A stretch of 64,000 bases of DNA from CBFFRJ01 sp051486985. Lineage in GTDB: Bacteria; Pseudomonadota; Gammaproteobacteria; Enterobacterales; Enterobacteriaceae. Both the position numbers and the translations under genes were made by a program. Location of the stretch: NCBI RefSeq assembly GCF_051486985.1, contig NZ_JAHVDV010000029.1, positions 6,400-70,399 on the forward strand, written 5' to 3'. The notes beneath the pieces were generated by a model that saw only the letters and a list, made by a program, of their open reading frames with translations, did not search any database and was not told the DNA's origin. Every line of letters starts with the position of its first letter. Positions within the stretch are counted from its first letter, which is position 1. Shown here piece after piece: positions 17,071 to 26,437 of this stretch.

Positions 17071-18063
17071 TTAACGAAAGTTCTTCAGGAAGCCATTTAT
17101 TACGGTACGCGGCTGCCAGGGCTTGCCTTCAACGGCTGCAATGAGATTTTCAGCCACGATTTTGGCCCACAGTTTGTAATCATGAACAACAGAAGGGTAG
17201 AAAAATCCAAAGGCTTCCGCATTGGGGATATCGTCAATGGAAAGAAAGTCGACGTCCTTCAGAGACCAGTTTATCGAGACATTGTGCGCCGCTAACGAGA
17301 TAGCACCATTGATGCCAACTATTGCATCATAGTTACTTACGCCCGCAGCAAAATGGGCCGCAATCATATCACGCGCGTTTTCATAGCGGTAATCGGTATA
17401 AAGATATGTGATTTGCGTTGCAGATGGCAGGTTCTCGCCGATGCTCTTTGTTCGGGCTCTGGTGATCCGCGACTGTTCCGGACCACCAATGATGAGAACT
17501 TTTTGGTGCTTCTTTTTCTTTATTACGGTAGCAATCATTTCTCCGGCGCGTTCATCGTTGACGTAGACGGCAGGCAGTGTGGTATCAAACTGTCGATCAA
17601 ACTGAATAAGCTTTATGGCAGAGTTGCAAAGTATCCTCAGATGGCTGGTATCATAATCGGGTGAGTCATCAATAACGGATAACACGACACCTGCCGCTTT
17701 ATAGCCTGTGAGTGTATTGATTGCTTTTACTTCTGAATCCCGGCTACCTCCGGTAGTAAAAATCATTACCGAATAGCCTTTCGACTCCGCATGTTTGCAA
17801 AGCTCCTGAATCACGTAGGAATAACTTTGATTAAAGGTGTCATCCGTCACGATGCCGATTATAGGGCTAAGTGTGGTCTTAATATTCTGCGCGAAGATGT
17901 TAGGGACATAATCGACTTCAGCGGCAATACGCAATATCTTTTCTCGCGTATCGATTTTTACTTTCTCAGGGTCGGTAAACGTCCTGGAAACGGTAATGCT
18001 GCTAACCCCCGCAAGGCGAGCAATGTCGGTGATGGTTGGTGCTTTTTTACCCGTTTCTTTCAT
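17071..18063 (-). CDS. LacI-family transcriptional regulator
   Basis: The 330-aa regulator has the N-terminal LacI helix-turn-helix (TITDIARLAGVSSITVSRTF), a hinge helix near residues 50-62 (YVPNIFAQNIKTT) and a periplasmic-binding-protein-like sugar domain (SPIIGIVTDDTFNQSYSYVI, FQQ-less, VLIIGGPEQSRITRARTKS). It lies just upstream of the dehydrogenase/GH105 operon on the same strand, and two matching operators lie between. It probably represses that operon and is relieved by a pectin-derived sugar. Confidence 0.88.
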   Translation of the reverse strand: MKETGKKAPTITDIARLAGVSSITVSRTFTDPEKVKIDTREKILRIAAEVDYVPNIFAQNIKTTLSPIIGIVTDDTFNQSYSYVIQELCKHAESKGYSVMIFTTGGSRDSEVKAINTLTGYKAAGVVLSVIDDSPDYDTSHLRILCNSAIKLIQFDRQFDTTLPAVYVNDERAGEMIATVIKKKKHQKVLIIGGPEQSRITRARTKSIGENLPSATQITYLYTDYRYENARDMIAAHFAAGVSNYDAIVGINGAISLAAHNVSINWSLKDVDFLSIDDIPNAEAFGFFYPSVVHDYKLWAKIVAENLIAAVEGKPWQPRTVINGFLKNFR

Positions 18064-18259
18064 GTCTACACATTTATCCAGCCAGAAAAAGTCACTATAC
18101 CATCATAAGAGGTGAGGTTCTGAAATTCACCTGTTACAGCGCTACGTAAATAATGACTGGATGCCTGACCGGATGTTGTCTTCAGGGCGATACGCTGGCG
18201 TGGTGCTTAAATCAGAATTTTCCACGCAGGATAGGGCGTGAATAACGCAAGGGTAATAA

Positions 18260-18877
18260 CTAATCAAGATAGCGTAAATGTGTGGCAATCCCCCATCTGA
18301 GTGAGGTGCATCTTCCGTTAATCAGGTCGAAAACCGAGTAACTCGCGTTGGGCTGCGCATATCTGGGGAAATCACTGACAACCCCACTTTTAAGCCTCGC
18401 CAGAACGCCCTGAATGACATGCCCGTGAGAAACAAGACAAAGTGTTTGATGATGTCGTGTTTTTTCCAGACTGTATAAAAAATCCAGCACCCGCTGAGAA
18501 GCATGCAGGAGAGACTCACCGCCTGGTGGCTGATACTGCGCATCACATTTGAATAACGCATTTGCATCGTCAGGGCGCTGTTGCAGGAGCTGTGCTGATG
18601 GCATGCCTTCAAACTCACCCAATGCCTGCTCTTTCAGGGCGGGCTCAGCGAGAAGTGAGCAACCAAAGCCCTCGGCCAGGCTCTGACCCATTTGCCAGGC
18701 ACGCCCAAGCGGAGAGGCGTAAACAGATTCTACCCGGTACGCACTTGCTGCCAGGGTTGCCAGCAAGGCTGATGTCTGACGCTCCCCCTGTTGGGTCACC
18801 GTACTATCACTCTGCCCCTGAATAATTCCTCTCACGTTCCACTCTGTTTGCGCATGCCGGACAAGTATCACTTTCAT
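18260..18877 (-). CDS. Histidine phosphatase family protein (phosphoglycerate mutase-like)
   Basis: The 205-aa protein carries the RHG/RHA catalytic motif (LVRHAQTEWN, phospho-acceptor His8), a second arginine in YASPLGRAWQMG, the acid Glu in ALGEFEGM and the second catalytic His in LVSHGHVIQG. The branch includes alpha-ribazole phosphatases and broad sugar phosphatases, so it is more likely a phosphatase than a glycolytic mutase. No co-transcribed partner indicates its substrate. Confidence 0.85.
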   Translation of the reverse strand: MKVILVRHAQTEWNVRGIIQGQSDSTVTQQGERQTSALLATLAASAYRVESVYASPLGRAWQMGQSLAEGFGCSLLAEPALKEQALGEFEGMPSAQLLQQRPDDANALFKCDAQYQPPGGESLLHASQRVLDFLYSLEKTRHHQTLCLVSHGHVIQGVLARLKSGVVSDFPRYAQPNASYSVFDLINGRCTSLRWGIATHLRYLD

Positions 18878-19140
18878 CAGTAAGGGCCATGTCAGTTTTT
18901 GAATTAATTACACCAGACCAAAGCTGTCTGTTTAATGTAGCGGGATGCGTTCTGCTCCGAAAAAAACAGCGTCAGAGGTGGCTGAGTACCGTTACGTTCA
19001 GTCTCAGAGGTGAAGTGTTACATGTAGTTAACGTTCCCTTCTGGCTGGTCAAAGACAGGAAGCACAAGGATAAGGTTTGCTATGCGCTAAAAACAGAAAT
19101 ATATCATTCGTCTTAGTAGACGATAACGTGCTCCTCTGTC

Positions 19141-19758
19141 CTACTTCAGCAGCAATCGTATTCCAAGCAAGGCCATAATGCCTCCGCTTAGTTTATCTAT
19201 AAACTTACGGTATTTAATGTACGCCTGGCGTGGCCCGTGAGTTGATAATAAGCATGCAACGACGGCATACCAAAGCACGTCAATAACAAATGCCATTGTA
19301 GGCAGAATGATGTACATCACCGGCTGAATATTTTTGCTAAGCGCAGCGGAAAAAATACTGGCAAAAACCAGTGCCGTATGGGGATTGCTGATCTGGGTAA
19401 ATACGCCAGTCATAAAAGCTTTTGTGGCGCTGAGTTCCTCTGCTCTGGTGAAGTCATTAAAATGATTTGGAGGACGACGAAACATTTTTGAAGCTAACCA
19501 TAAAAGGTAACAACCCCCTGCCACCTTGAGGCCGGTGTACAGTGATGGGATCATCGTCAGCAGGGTGTGAAGGCCCGCTAACGCTATGGCAGCAAAAACA
19601 AACGCACCAAAACCCATACCTGCAGCAACAGATAACGCGGCCCGTCTCGAAGTGGACATAGCCGTTCGGGCGACAAGAAGAAAGCTCACTCCCGGGCTCA
19701 TTGCGCCAAACAGGATAGCTACGCCAATAGCAGAAAGCGCAATCACATCACTTGTCAT
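19141..19758 (-). CDS. LysE/RhtB-family amino-acid exporter
   Basis: The 205-aa inner-membrane protein has about six hydrophobic segments and family signatures near the start (AIGVAILFGAMSPGVSFLLVART), MGFGAFVFAAIALAG, and NPHTALVFASIFSAAL in the middle. RhtB-type proteins export homoserine, threonine or related amino acids. It is alone on its strand, with a divergent GNAT gene 240 bases away. Substrate unknown. Confidence 0.88.
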   Translation of the reverse strand: MTSDVIALSAIGVAILFGAMSPGVSFLLVARTAMSTSRRAALSVAAGMGFGAFVFAAIALAGLHTLLTMIPSLYTGLKVAGGCYLLWLASKMFRRPPNHFNDFTRAEELSATKAFMTGVFTQISNPHTALVFASIFSAALSKNIQPVMYIILPTMAFVIDVLWYAVVACLLSTHGPRQAYIKYRKFIDKLSGGIMALLGIRLLLK

Positions 19759-19996
19759 TCATCTTCTCCGTCAGTAAAGAGTCCAGGCAGCTCCCTCATT
19801 ACGCTAACCGCCATCCTTAAACGGCTTGTGATTAACAACATAACACAATGCCAATAATATCTGCCCCTGATACAAAACAAAGGCAGGAAAGGGAAACACG
19901 CATGGGGTCTGAGAGGGCTACACGCAGATAATTTTATTGAATTAACTAATTAAATCTGAATATCTTTATCGAAAGCAAAGTAAAGAAGCGATCACA

Positions 19997-20434
19997 ATGA
20001 TTTCAATCAGGGCAGCGGAACTCAAAGATATTCCATCGTTAAAACGGCTTTTCCTGCAGTTAGGCTACAAGCCAGACAGCGCGAACTTAGAACAACGTAT
20101 CAGTGAACAGCATGACAGGCTATGTACTTTAGTTGCTGTATCAGAGAATGAAGTTTGTGGCGTGATTGTCATAAACTTCATTATGCCTGTTCATGAAGAT
20201 AGTTTATGGGCATTAGTTTCAGCGCTGGTAATAGATGAGTCGGCACGCGGACAGGGAGTAGGGCAGCAACTTCTCATTGCCTCTGAACACATTGCGGCTT
20301 TAAAGAAATGTTCTCAGATTGAGCTTTCAAGCAGTGAAAAAAGGGTCAAAGCGCATAACTTTTATGAAAAAAACGGATATAAAGAAGTAAGAAAGCGCTT
20401 CGTAAAGCTCCTTCGCAATCTTCCCCCCGCTTGA
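19997..20434 (+). CDS. GNAT-family N-acetyltransferase
   Basis: The 145-aa protein has the acetyl-CoA pyrophosphate-binding motif A, RGQGVGQQLL, preceded by the beta4 strand ALVSALVIDE, and motif B near EKNGYKEVRKRFVK. Proteins of this size acetylate small molecules, peptides or protein termini; the substrate is not predictable here. An AAAG-rich leader gives only a modest ribosome site. Confidence 0.82.
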   Translation: MISIRAAELKDIPSLKRLFLQLGYKPDSANLEQRISEQHDRLCTLVAVSENEVCGVIVINFIMPVHEDSLWALVSALVIDESARGQGVGQQLLIASEHIAALKKCSQIELSSSEKRVKAHNFYEKNGYKEVRKRFVKLLRNLPPA

Positions 20435-20737
20435 TTAACACCAGGATGGAGTAAGTAGCCTCCGCCTCTGGCACTAAGCGGGCCATCCGGTACACCGCGA
20501 ACCCGGTCTGTCGCGAAAAGCAGGCGTCAGTGCCCGCAAGGTTTTTGTGCGCCTGGCTACGCTGAAACCTCAATGAATGAACTGACTGCACAGGCGGGGC
20601 TGACCCGCGGTGCGCTTTTCCGCCATGTTTAAAAGTAAAGTCCGGATATAATCATTTACTCTGCTGCACAAGTTTTTAAAAAGAGGCATCAATAGATTAT
20701 ATCAGGACATAGTAATTCTAAAAATTACACCTGCTGT
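20435..20737. pseudogene. Gene debris including a TetR-like helix-turn-helix fragment
   Basis: On the plus strand at about 20568-20629 a short frame reads NELTAQAGLTRGALFRH, which closely resembles the recognition-helix region of TetR/AcrR repressors, then ends in TAA. No N- or C-terminal parts can be found nearby, so this is a remnant. The left part contains a copy of the dispersed GTCCGCT repeat. Confidence 0.45.
20459..20485. repeat. Dispersed repeat, copy 1 (partial)
   Basis: CCTCCGCCTCTGGCACTAAG, followed by CGGGCC, matches the first half of the long copies at 27706 and 29071 (TCCGCTTCTGGCAC..AGCGGAC). Confidence 0.6.
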
Positions 20738-21655
20738 TTACGTTTCGGTAATAATTCTCGCGAGAATATCCTGGTCATAACGGCCGAAATTTTTCCCATA
20801 TAAGGTGAAGCCACGCGCATTTTCACTTTCTGGCTGGACACTAAAGCGTAGGGTGAAAGGTTCAGATTCTCTGTTATGAAGTATTTTTTCAATCGTGATG
20901 TCAGATATTTTTCGTCCATCAATGAACGAGCCGCTTTTATTTATTCTTAATAATTTTAAAAAACCATATTGGTTTAAATGAGGCGGCCACCACACCGGGT
21001 TTCCACTGTATTTAACACCACCGATATCACCCGGGCTTTGCCAATAACCTAAATCCACATCGTTAAGAGAGAAATGTATATCAGAAGGCCAATCGTTATT
21101 GTAGTATGGAGCCTCAGAGCCAATCTCGAAAGAAATTTGGATCTCACTTACTTTATTACCAGCAGAATAATTAGGAATGCGATATTCTAAATATCCGGTC
21201 GTAAACCAAATAATACCGGCATCGATATGTTTTGGATCGGCAAAAACCTGCGGATTATCAAACTCACCAATAATCATCTCTTTGGTTGCCATTCCACAAG
21301 TTGGCATTACTTTGAAATTACTATATTGCCCAACTTTAAGCTCGGATTCGTAAACATTATCTTTGTTAGAACCTCCAAACTCAATAAGGATTTTGTCCTC
21401 AATGACATAACAATTTTTCTGAATACCATTCTTGGCGTAATTAGAGATGGTTTGTACGATCCCTGCGTCTTCAAGTTTTTTAATGTGCATTGTAACGGCG
21501 CCGTTTGTAATCCCTAAATGTTCGGCTAGTGCATTCATATTCATGCCATTACGTTCACTGAGTATTTCTATGATGCTGATACGAACAGAAGAATTAAGTG
21601 CTTTAAAAACTGCAGCTCCGGTCGATAATTTATTAATAAACAACATTAATAGCAC
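20738..21655 (-). CDS. ArsR-type winged-helix regulator with a large C-terminal ligand domain
   Basis: The 305-aa protein starts with an ArsR-like winged helix (about residues 14-85, MNALAEHLGITNGAVTMHIKKLEDAGIV) and ends in a roughly 200-residue beta-rich domain rich in aromatic residues (WQSPGDIGGVKYSGNPVWWP). Classical ArsR proteins are about 100 aa, so this is a different, much larger architecture. It lies downstream on the same strand as a GH51 arabinofuranosidase and two sugar transporters, so I infer it senses an arabinose-containing saccharide. Two ATGs three codons apart leave the start uncertain. AT-rich composition suggests transfer. Confidence 0.75.
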   Translation of the reverse strand: MLLMLFINKLSTGAAVFKALNSSVRISIIEILSERNGMNMNALAEHLGITNGAVTMHIKKLEDAGIVQTISNYAKNGIQKNCYVIEDKILIEFGGSNKDNVYESELKVGQYSNFKVMPTCGMATKEMIIGEFDNPQVFADPKHIDAGIIWFTTGYLEYRIPNYSAGNKVSEIQISFEIGSEAPYYNNDWPSDIHFSLNDVDLGYWQSPGDIGGVKYSGNPVWWPPHLNQYGFLKLLRINKSGSFIDGRKISDITIEKILHNRESEPFTLRFSVQPESENARGFTLYGKNFGRYDQDILARIITET

Positions 21656-21687
21656 CTACTATATATACATCACATATGGGCAAGTAT

Positions 21688-21703
21688 AAACCTTTTTAGG
21701 TTT
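21688..21703. promoter_or_regulatory. Candidate operator upstream of the ArsR-type regulator
   Basis: AAACCTTTTTAGGTTT is a perfect 16-bp palindrome 33 bases upstream of the regulator start. AAACCT recurs at 26464-26469 ahead of the transporter/GH51 operon. Autoregulation is an inference. Confidence 0.4.
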
Positions 21704-21802
21704 TTGTAAAACAGTATTTGGGAACAGGAAAATACTGGCCAATATAATGTACCTGGAATAAGGTCCACTACGGCATTGTGATTAACATCACACTTCATAC
21801 AG

Positions 21803-21838
21803 GGCATACCTGTTGTTTAATCGAGCAACAGGTATGCC
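21803..21838. repeat. Perfect 13-bp inverted repeat
   Basis: GGCATACCTGTTG and CAACAGGTATGCC flank a 10-base loop. There is no T tract on either side. It lies downstream of a predicted 28-aa membrane protein and may be the 3' end of that transcript or a processing hairpin. Confidence 0.5.
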
Positions 21839-21891
21839 TGGCATGAGTGAATCTCTCAGGACGTCTTTTGCTTACGCAGGTACCCGCGTTT

Positions 21892-21978
21892 TTATTTCAT
21901 ACCGCCATATTTTATAACTAAAAATATAATCAGGATAATGATGATAAAGGTAACCGTTACACCTGTAAAATGCGGCAT
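21892..21978 (-). CDS. Predicted 28-aa single-pass small membrane protein
   Basis: The short frame reads MPHFTGVTVTF, then a run of aliphatic residues (IIIILIIFLVI), then KYGGMK and TAA. That is one hydrophobic helix with a positively charged tail, like many enterobacterial small membrane proteins. AGAAGG lies 7 bases before the ATG. It starts 57 bases after the stop of the GPH symporter on the same strand and could be its co-expressed partner. No homologue was recognised; the call rests on the ribosome site, composition and position. Confidence 0.55.
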   Translation of the reverse strand: MPHFTGVTVTFIIIILIIFLVIKYGGMK

Positions 21979-22035
21979 GGATGACCTTCTGATAATCACA
22001 AAAAGTTGAGAACGGACAGCACGACCATCTTCCCT

Positions 22036-23397
22036 CTAAGCTTCGCTCACTTTTTTTGCTGTCGGCGAAAAATTTTCAACGTCCATTGAACGATAGTATT
22101 TATCATTTATGATGTACCTAAACATTACCAGCCCCGTAAGAAGATGAAATACGCCCGGGATAATGGTTAACATTAATGTTATACCTAATATTGAATTTGA
22201 TGACTGAATTGCGTTTGGTACATAACCAAAATTGGTAAATAAGAAGCCAACAAGCGCACCAGCAATGCCCATACCAAATTTTTGACAGAACGCAATCCCT
22301 CCAAATGTCAGGCCTGATACGCGCTTGCCTGTTTTATGAAATCCATAATCTATAGTGTCAGGGATAGATGCCCAAAATATTGGCGCATAAAGTGTAGAGC
22401 AAAATGATAACAGGAAAAACAAAGCGTAAGATAAAAGATTGCTGCCCGTTCCCGCCAATGCAAAAAATAATACTGATATAATAAAAGTCGCTATCTGGCT
22501 GTATCTGAATACTTTAATTTTACAATACTTTTTAGTCAGCCATGTGGAAATAATTACCGAGCAGATAAAGGCGCAAACGCCAACGGTCAGGAAGTATGAA
22601 ACCGTTGAAGCATCTCCCCCCATATTGTATTTCGCATAATAAGCAGCCACCGTTCCTCTTAGTACTGATCCAACAGACACGAATATACATGCCAGGCAAA
22701 GAATGATCCATTGCTCATTCTTAAAGAGTGTTCTTACCTGATCTTTAACCGGGATATCTTCTCCACCGTGATGTATACGTTCCTTTGTTGAAAAGTAACA
22801 AAATAAAAGGAACAGGGTTCCTAATAACCCCATCAATCCCATTGCATATTGATATCCTGACTGAATATCGTTTTTCCCCAAATAGGCAGCCAATTGCGGT
22901 ACGACTATTGACACCATAAATGCTGCCGCTTTGGCAAAGAATAGACGATAGCCATTTGCTGATAACCTTTCCTTAGGATCGTCTGTCAATACGCTGATTA
23001 ATGATATATATGGAATAGTTATTGCTGTGAACATCAGCGTGACAAAGATATAGGAAGCATATGCATACATCAATTTTGCGTTATAATCTAAATCAGGTGT
23101 GCTGAAAGCAAGGTAGATAGAGATTCCAAAAGGAACGGAAAAATATAAAATATAAGGACGGTATCGCCCGTTTTTTGTAGAAAATTTTTCCGTCAGCAGC
23201 CCCATAAGCGGGTCGGTTACTGCATCTAACAATCTTACGACAATAAAAAGTAAAGCAAGGTCTTCAGAACGAATGCCGAATACGTCAGTATAAAAAAAGG
23301 TGATAATCAGCATCATGGAAGAGAAAACCAAATTAATGGCCATATCCCCAGAACCAAACCCAATCTTTTCGAAAACGCTCAGCTTATATTTATACAT
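22036..23397 (-). CDS. GPH-family sugar:cation symporter (MelB/XynP-like)
   Basis: The 453-aa inner-membrane protein has about 12 helices and GPH signatures: GSGDMAINLVFSSMMLIITF at the start, the VVRLLDAVTDPLMG loop with the cation-site Asp residues, and KNGRYRPYILYFSVPFG. Such carriers take up glycosides, pentosides or hexuronides with Na+ or H+. Lying 176 bases downstream of a GH51 arabinofuranosidase gene on the same strand, it probably imports arabino-oligosaccharides. A hairpin between the two genes may lower its expression relative to GH51. Confidence 0.85.
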   Translation of the reverse strand: MYKYKLSVFEKIGFGSGDMAINLVFSSMMLIITFFYTDVFGIRSEDLALLFIVVRLLDAVTDPLMGLLTEKFSTKNGRYRPYILYFSVPFGISIYLAFSTPDLDYNAKLMYAYASYIFVTLMFTAITIPYISLISVLTDDPKERLSANGYRLFFAKAAAFMVSIVVPQLAAYLGKNDIQSGYQYAMGLMGLLGTLFLLFCYFSTKERIHHGGEDIPVKDQVRTLFKNEQWIILCLACIFVSVGSVLRGTVAAYYAKYNMGGDASTVSYFLTVGVCAFICSVIISTWLTKKYCKIKVFRYSQIATFIISVLFFALAGTGSNLLSYALFFLLSFCSTLYAPIFWASIPDTIDYGFHKTGKRVSGLTFGGIAFCQKFGMGIAGALVGFLFTNFGYVPNAIQSSNSILGITLMLTIIPGVFHLLTGLVMFRYIINDKYYRSMDVENFSPTAKKVSEA

Positions 23398-23511
23398 AGA
23401 CTCATGCCTTCAATGATAAAGTTTATCTGCCAATAACTGCTACCGCGTATACGTAAAAATATTAATTAATTTTCACTGCAATCATCTGCTTCGTATTTTT
23501 TAAATAGTAAA

Positions 23512-23535
23512 CTGGCGTGGCAAAACCTACGCCAG
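23512..23535 (-). terminator. Hairpin between GH51 and the symporter
   Basis: On the minus strand the stem CTGGCGT/ACGCCAG with a 10-base loop is followed by TTTACTATTT. It starts 39 bases after the GH51 stop, so the symporter may have partial read-through or its own promoter. Confidence 0.55.
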
Positions 23536-23573
23536 CTCCATGATCTATAAATAGATTAAATGTTATAACATTT

Positions 23574-25094
23574 TTACTGGCAGTGGATTTTATACCTGAC
23601 CATATTCCACGAAAGAGGTTCGAGCATTAACCTATTTATTTCGGCTCCAGTTTGTTTCTCACAAGGTAGCACTTTCCCTGGGTTTGAAAGCGTGTTTGTT
23701 GCGTATACATCATCATTTTCTAAAGCTATATGTTGAATCATCTCCAAATGTCCAAACGAGCGAAAATCACACTGAATTTCTAACCTTTCGGTTAAGGATT
23801 TATTGATTGAAAATAAGGTTAGCTCGGTTTCATTTTCACTCAACACGGCGACAGCATCCAGCATGGGGACATCGGTAAAGTCCTTACTGTCATATTTAGG
23901 AGAATCAATAATCCCTTGAATTGCGGTGCCACGGCCATACTTTGAAGTATAATAAATGGGATAGAAAATTGTGTTTTTCCATAATTTACCATTTTTATCG
24001 GTCATTACCGGCGCAAGTACATTCACTAGTTGGGCATAAGCGGCGATTTTTACACGATCACAATTGCGTAATAGTGAGATTAACATAGCCCCGGCAACCA
24101 GTGCATCTTCAAAGTTATAAGGTTCTTCTAACAAAGCGGGGGCTATCGGCCATTCGTCACCGCGGTCGCGAATACTCGCCATATCATCCTTACGTGTATG
24201 GTACCAGACATTCCACTCGTCCAGAGAAATATAAATATCATTGTTTGATCTGTTTTTAACTTTCATATAATCAATCAAACTACCGATGGATTTAATGTAG
24301 TCATCAAATGCCAGCGTTTTGGCCAGGAAATTGGCCGTATCTTTTTCCACATTCAGGTAGTATTGGTGTAATGACAAATAATCAATAAAAGGGTGTGCTT
24401 CCTGAAGAAGCGTTTGCTCCCAATCACCAAAGGTTGGATATTCTTGTCCAGCGCTACCTGCCGCCACTATCTCAATCGATCCATCCTGCCGCTTCATTGC
24501 CTTTGCAGTCTCGCGCGCGACGCGTGCATATTCAAAAGGTGTCTGCTGACCAACTTGCCATACGCCATCTAACTCGTTACCGATTGCCCACGTTTTAATA
24601 CGATGCGGTTCTTTGTAACCGTGAGAGATGCGTAGATCGCTGTAATAGGTACCGGACTCTCTGTTGCAATAATCAAGTAAATTGAGGGCATCAAGGATCC
24701 CCCGGGTGCCGACATTGACCGTCATCATGGCTTCAGCACCCACTTTTTTTAACCAGTCCATGTATTCATTTGTTCCGATCTGATTGGTTTCTATACATTT
24801 CCATGCCAGATCGGGTTTACGGGGTCGCTTTTCTTTAGGACCTACGCCATCTTCCCAAACATAGGTAGCTACGAAGTTACCCCCAGGCAGGCGAATCATT
24901 GGAACATTCAGTTCATTGACTGCTGCAATGACATCCTGACGAAAGCCATCACTGTCGGCCGTTGGATCTTGCGGATCATAAATCCCGCCATAGACGCAGC
25001 GCCCTAAATTTTCTACAAAGGATCCATAAATACGGTTATCGATTTTTGAAATAATATAATCTTTGTCAAAGACGAATCTGGCTTTTTTAGTCAT
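23574..25094 (-). CDS. Intracellular alpha-L-arabinofuranosidase, GH51
   Basis: The 506-aa retaining glycosidase has the GH51 catalytic pair: acid/base Glu174 in TWAIGNELDG and nucleophile Glu293 in YISLDEWNVWY. The substrate-loop motifs GSFVENLGRCVYGGIYDP and RLPGGNFVATYVWEDGVG are intact, and the C-terminal beta-sandwich ends normally. No signal peptide, so it releases L-arabinose from short arabinan or arabinoxylan oligomers in the cytoplasm. It lies 20 bases after an MFS gene, as second gene of an operon, with a GPH transporter further down. Confidence 0.93.
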   Translation of the reverse strand: MTKKARFVFDKDYIISKIDNRIYGSFVENLGRCVYGGIYDPQDPTADSDGFRQDVIAAVNELNVPMIRLPGGNFVATYVWEDGVGPKEKRPRKPDLAWKCIETNQIGTNEYMDWLKKVGAEAMMTVNVGTRGILDALNLLDYCNRESGTYYSDLRISHGYKEPHRIKTWAIGNELDGVWQVGQQTPFEYARVARETAKAMKRQDGSIEIVAAGSAGQEYPTFGDWEQTLLQEAHPFIDYLSLHQYYLNVEKDTANFLAKTLAFDDYIKSIGSLIDYMKVKNRSNNDIYISLDEWNVWYHTRKDDMASIRDRGDEWPIAPALLEEPYNFEDALVAGAMLISLLRNCDRVKIAAYAQLVNVLAPVMTDKNGKLWKNTIFYPIYYTSKYGRGTAIQGIIDSPKYDSKDFTDVPMLDAVAVLSENETELTLFSINKSLTERLEIQCDFRSFGHLEMIQHIALENDDVYATNTLSNPGKVLPCEKQTGAEINRLMLEPLSWNMVRYKIHCQ

Positions 25095-25114
25095 TACGTA
25101 TCTATCCTTTTCTG

Positions 25115-26437
25115 TTATTTAGCGGAATATGTATTGTTTAATCTGATATTTTTTGCAGCAGTATCTAATTCAGGACTTCTTAAGGTTGCCAGCAGTAAAC
25201 CTGCCATTATTTGTACGCCGACAATAAAGAACAGCCCCATTTGGGTACTACCTGTAAGATCTATCAGATAGCCAAAAAGGTAAGGGCCGACAAATCCACC
25301 GAGATTCCCTACACCGTTTATTAACCCTGTGGCTGCGCCAATAGCTGCGGAACTGATAACAATTGAAGGAATTGTCCAGAAGACGGGACTAAAACCGGCC
25401 CAAATTCCCTGAGCAATAAGAATGAATATAATTGAAACGAAAGGTGCACTACCCGTCATAGCGGAAACAGCGAGCGCCACACCACAGATTAGTAATATAG
25501 AAACGGCATGCCATTTACGCTCTCCGGTTCTATCTGAGTGGCTGGAGACAAAAAACATGACTGCCAGACCGATGAGCGGCGCTATCGTGGATAAAATACC
25601 TACCAGCGTATAACTCGATCCGGTTACTGAATTTGCTATGGTTGGCCACCATATACTAAGACCATAGTTAAACATGTTGTTAAGAAGGAAAACGATTGTC
25701 AGGAGCCAGACAAATTTATTCTTGAGCACGACTCTCATTACGCTCTTGTCTTTATTTTTTGCCGAGTTTTGCTCATCGTTTGAAAACTCTCTTGCTAAAT
25801 ATTCTTTCTCGGTTTGGCTAAGGAATTTTGCTTCAGTCGGGGTTTCAGCAATTAGCCATACCCAAAACAACACACCAATTAATACCGGGATGCCCTGGAA
25901 AACAAAAAGCATCTGCCATGAAAAATGATCAACTAAGAAGCCAGAGAGAGGTCCTACGATAAAATTGGAGACCGTTGCGCCAATCGACCAGTAACCGATG
26001 GCTCTTGCTCGTTCACGTTGTGGAAACCATTTACCAATCAAAATCAATGTGGTGGGATACAGCATACTCTGACTCAAGCCCAGTAAAAAACGCATCGTCA
26101 GTAGTTGCCCACCGCTTTGTACAAAACCCATTGAAACGCAGACTACGCCCCATGCCACCATGCAGTAGGTGATGATTTTTTTAGCGCTTACTTTCTGCGC
26201 CAAATGTCCACCGGGGATTTGCAGTAATAAATACCCAATAAAAAATATTCCTCCTACCAGACCTGAGATCGTGGCCGATAGATCGAACGACTGTCCCATC
26301 CCGTGGAAGGCATAACCAATGTTATTGCGGCAGATCAGAGCCAGGAGGTACATGACTGCCAGCATGGGAATAATACGGGTAAATCTTTTTCTGTCTGACC
26401 AGGACTGAGTCCCCGAATCGCTGTGCACTGAATTCAT
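25115..26437 (-). CDS. MFS transporter, anion:cation symporter-like
   Basis: The 440-aa, 12-helix carrier resembles the hexuronate/glucarate group (ExuT, GudP): NNIGYAFHGMGQSFDLSATISGL near helix 1, QIPGGHLAQKVSAKK (motif A region), and FFPQRERARAIGYW-like KWFPQRERARAIGYWSIGA after helix 4. It is the first gene of the GH51 operon. A role in import of an acidic or arabinose-containing breakdown product is inferred, since the family usually carries organic anions. Two carriers in one locus suggest two related substrates. Confidence 0.82.
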   Translation of the reverse strand: MNSVHSDSGTQSWSDRKRFTRIIPMLAVMYLLALICRNNIGYAFHGMGQSFDLSATISGLVGGIFFIGYLLLQIPGGHLAQKVSAKKIITYCMVAWGVVCVSMGFVQSGGQLLTMRFLLGLSQSMLYPTTLILIGKWFPQRERARAIGYWSIGATVSNFIVGPLSGFLVDHFSWQMLFVFQGIPVLIGVLFWVWLIAETPTEAKFLSQTEKEYLAREFSNDEQNSAKNKDKSVMRVVLKNKFVWLLTIVFLLNNMFNYGLSIWWPTIANSVTGSSYTLVGILSTIAPLIGLAVMFFVSSHSDRTGERKWHAVSILLICGVALAVSAMTGSAPFVSIIFILIAQGIWAGFSPVFWTIPSIVISSAAIGAATGLINGVGNLGGFVGPYLFGYLIDLTGSTQMGLFFIVGVQIMAGLLLATLRSPELDTAAKNIRLNNTYSAK

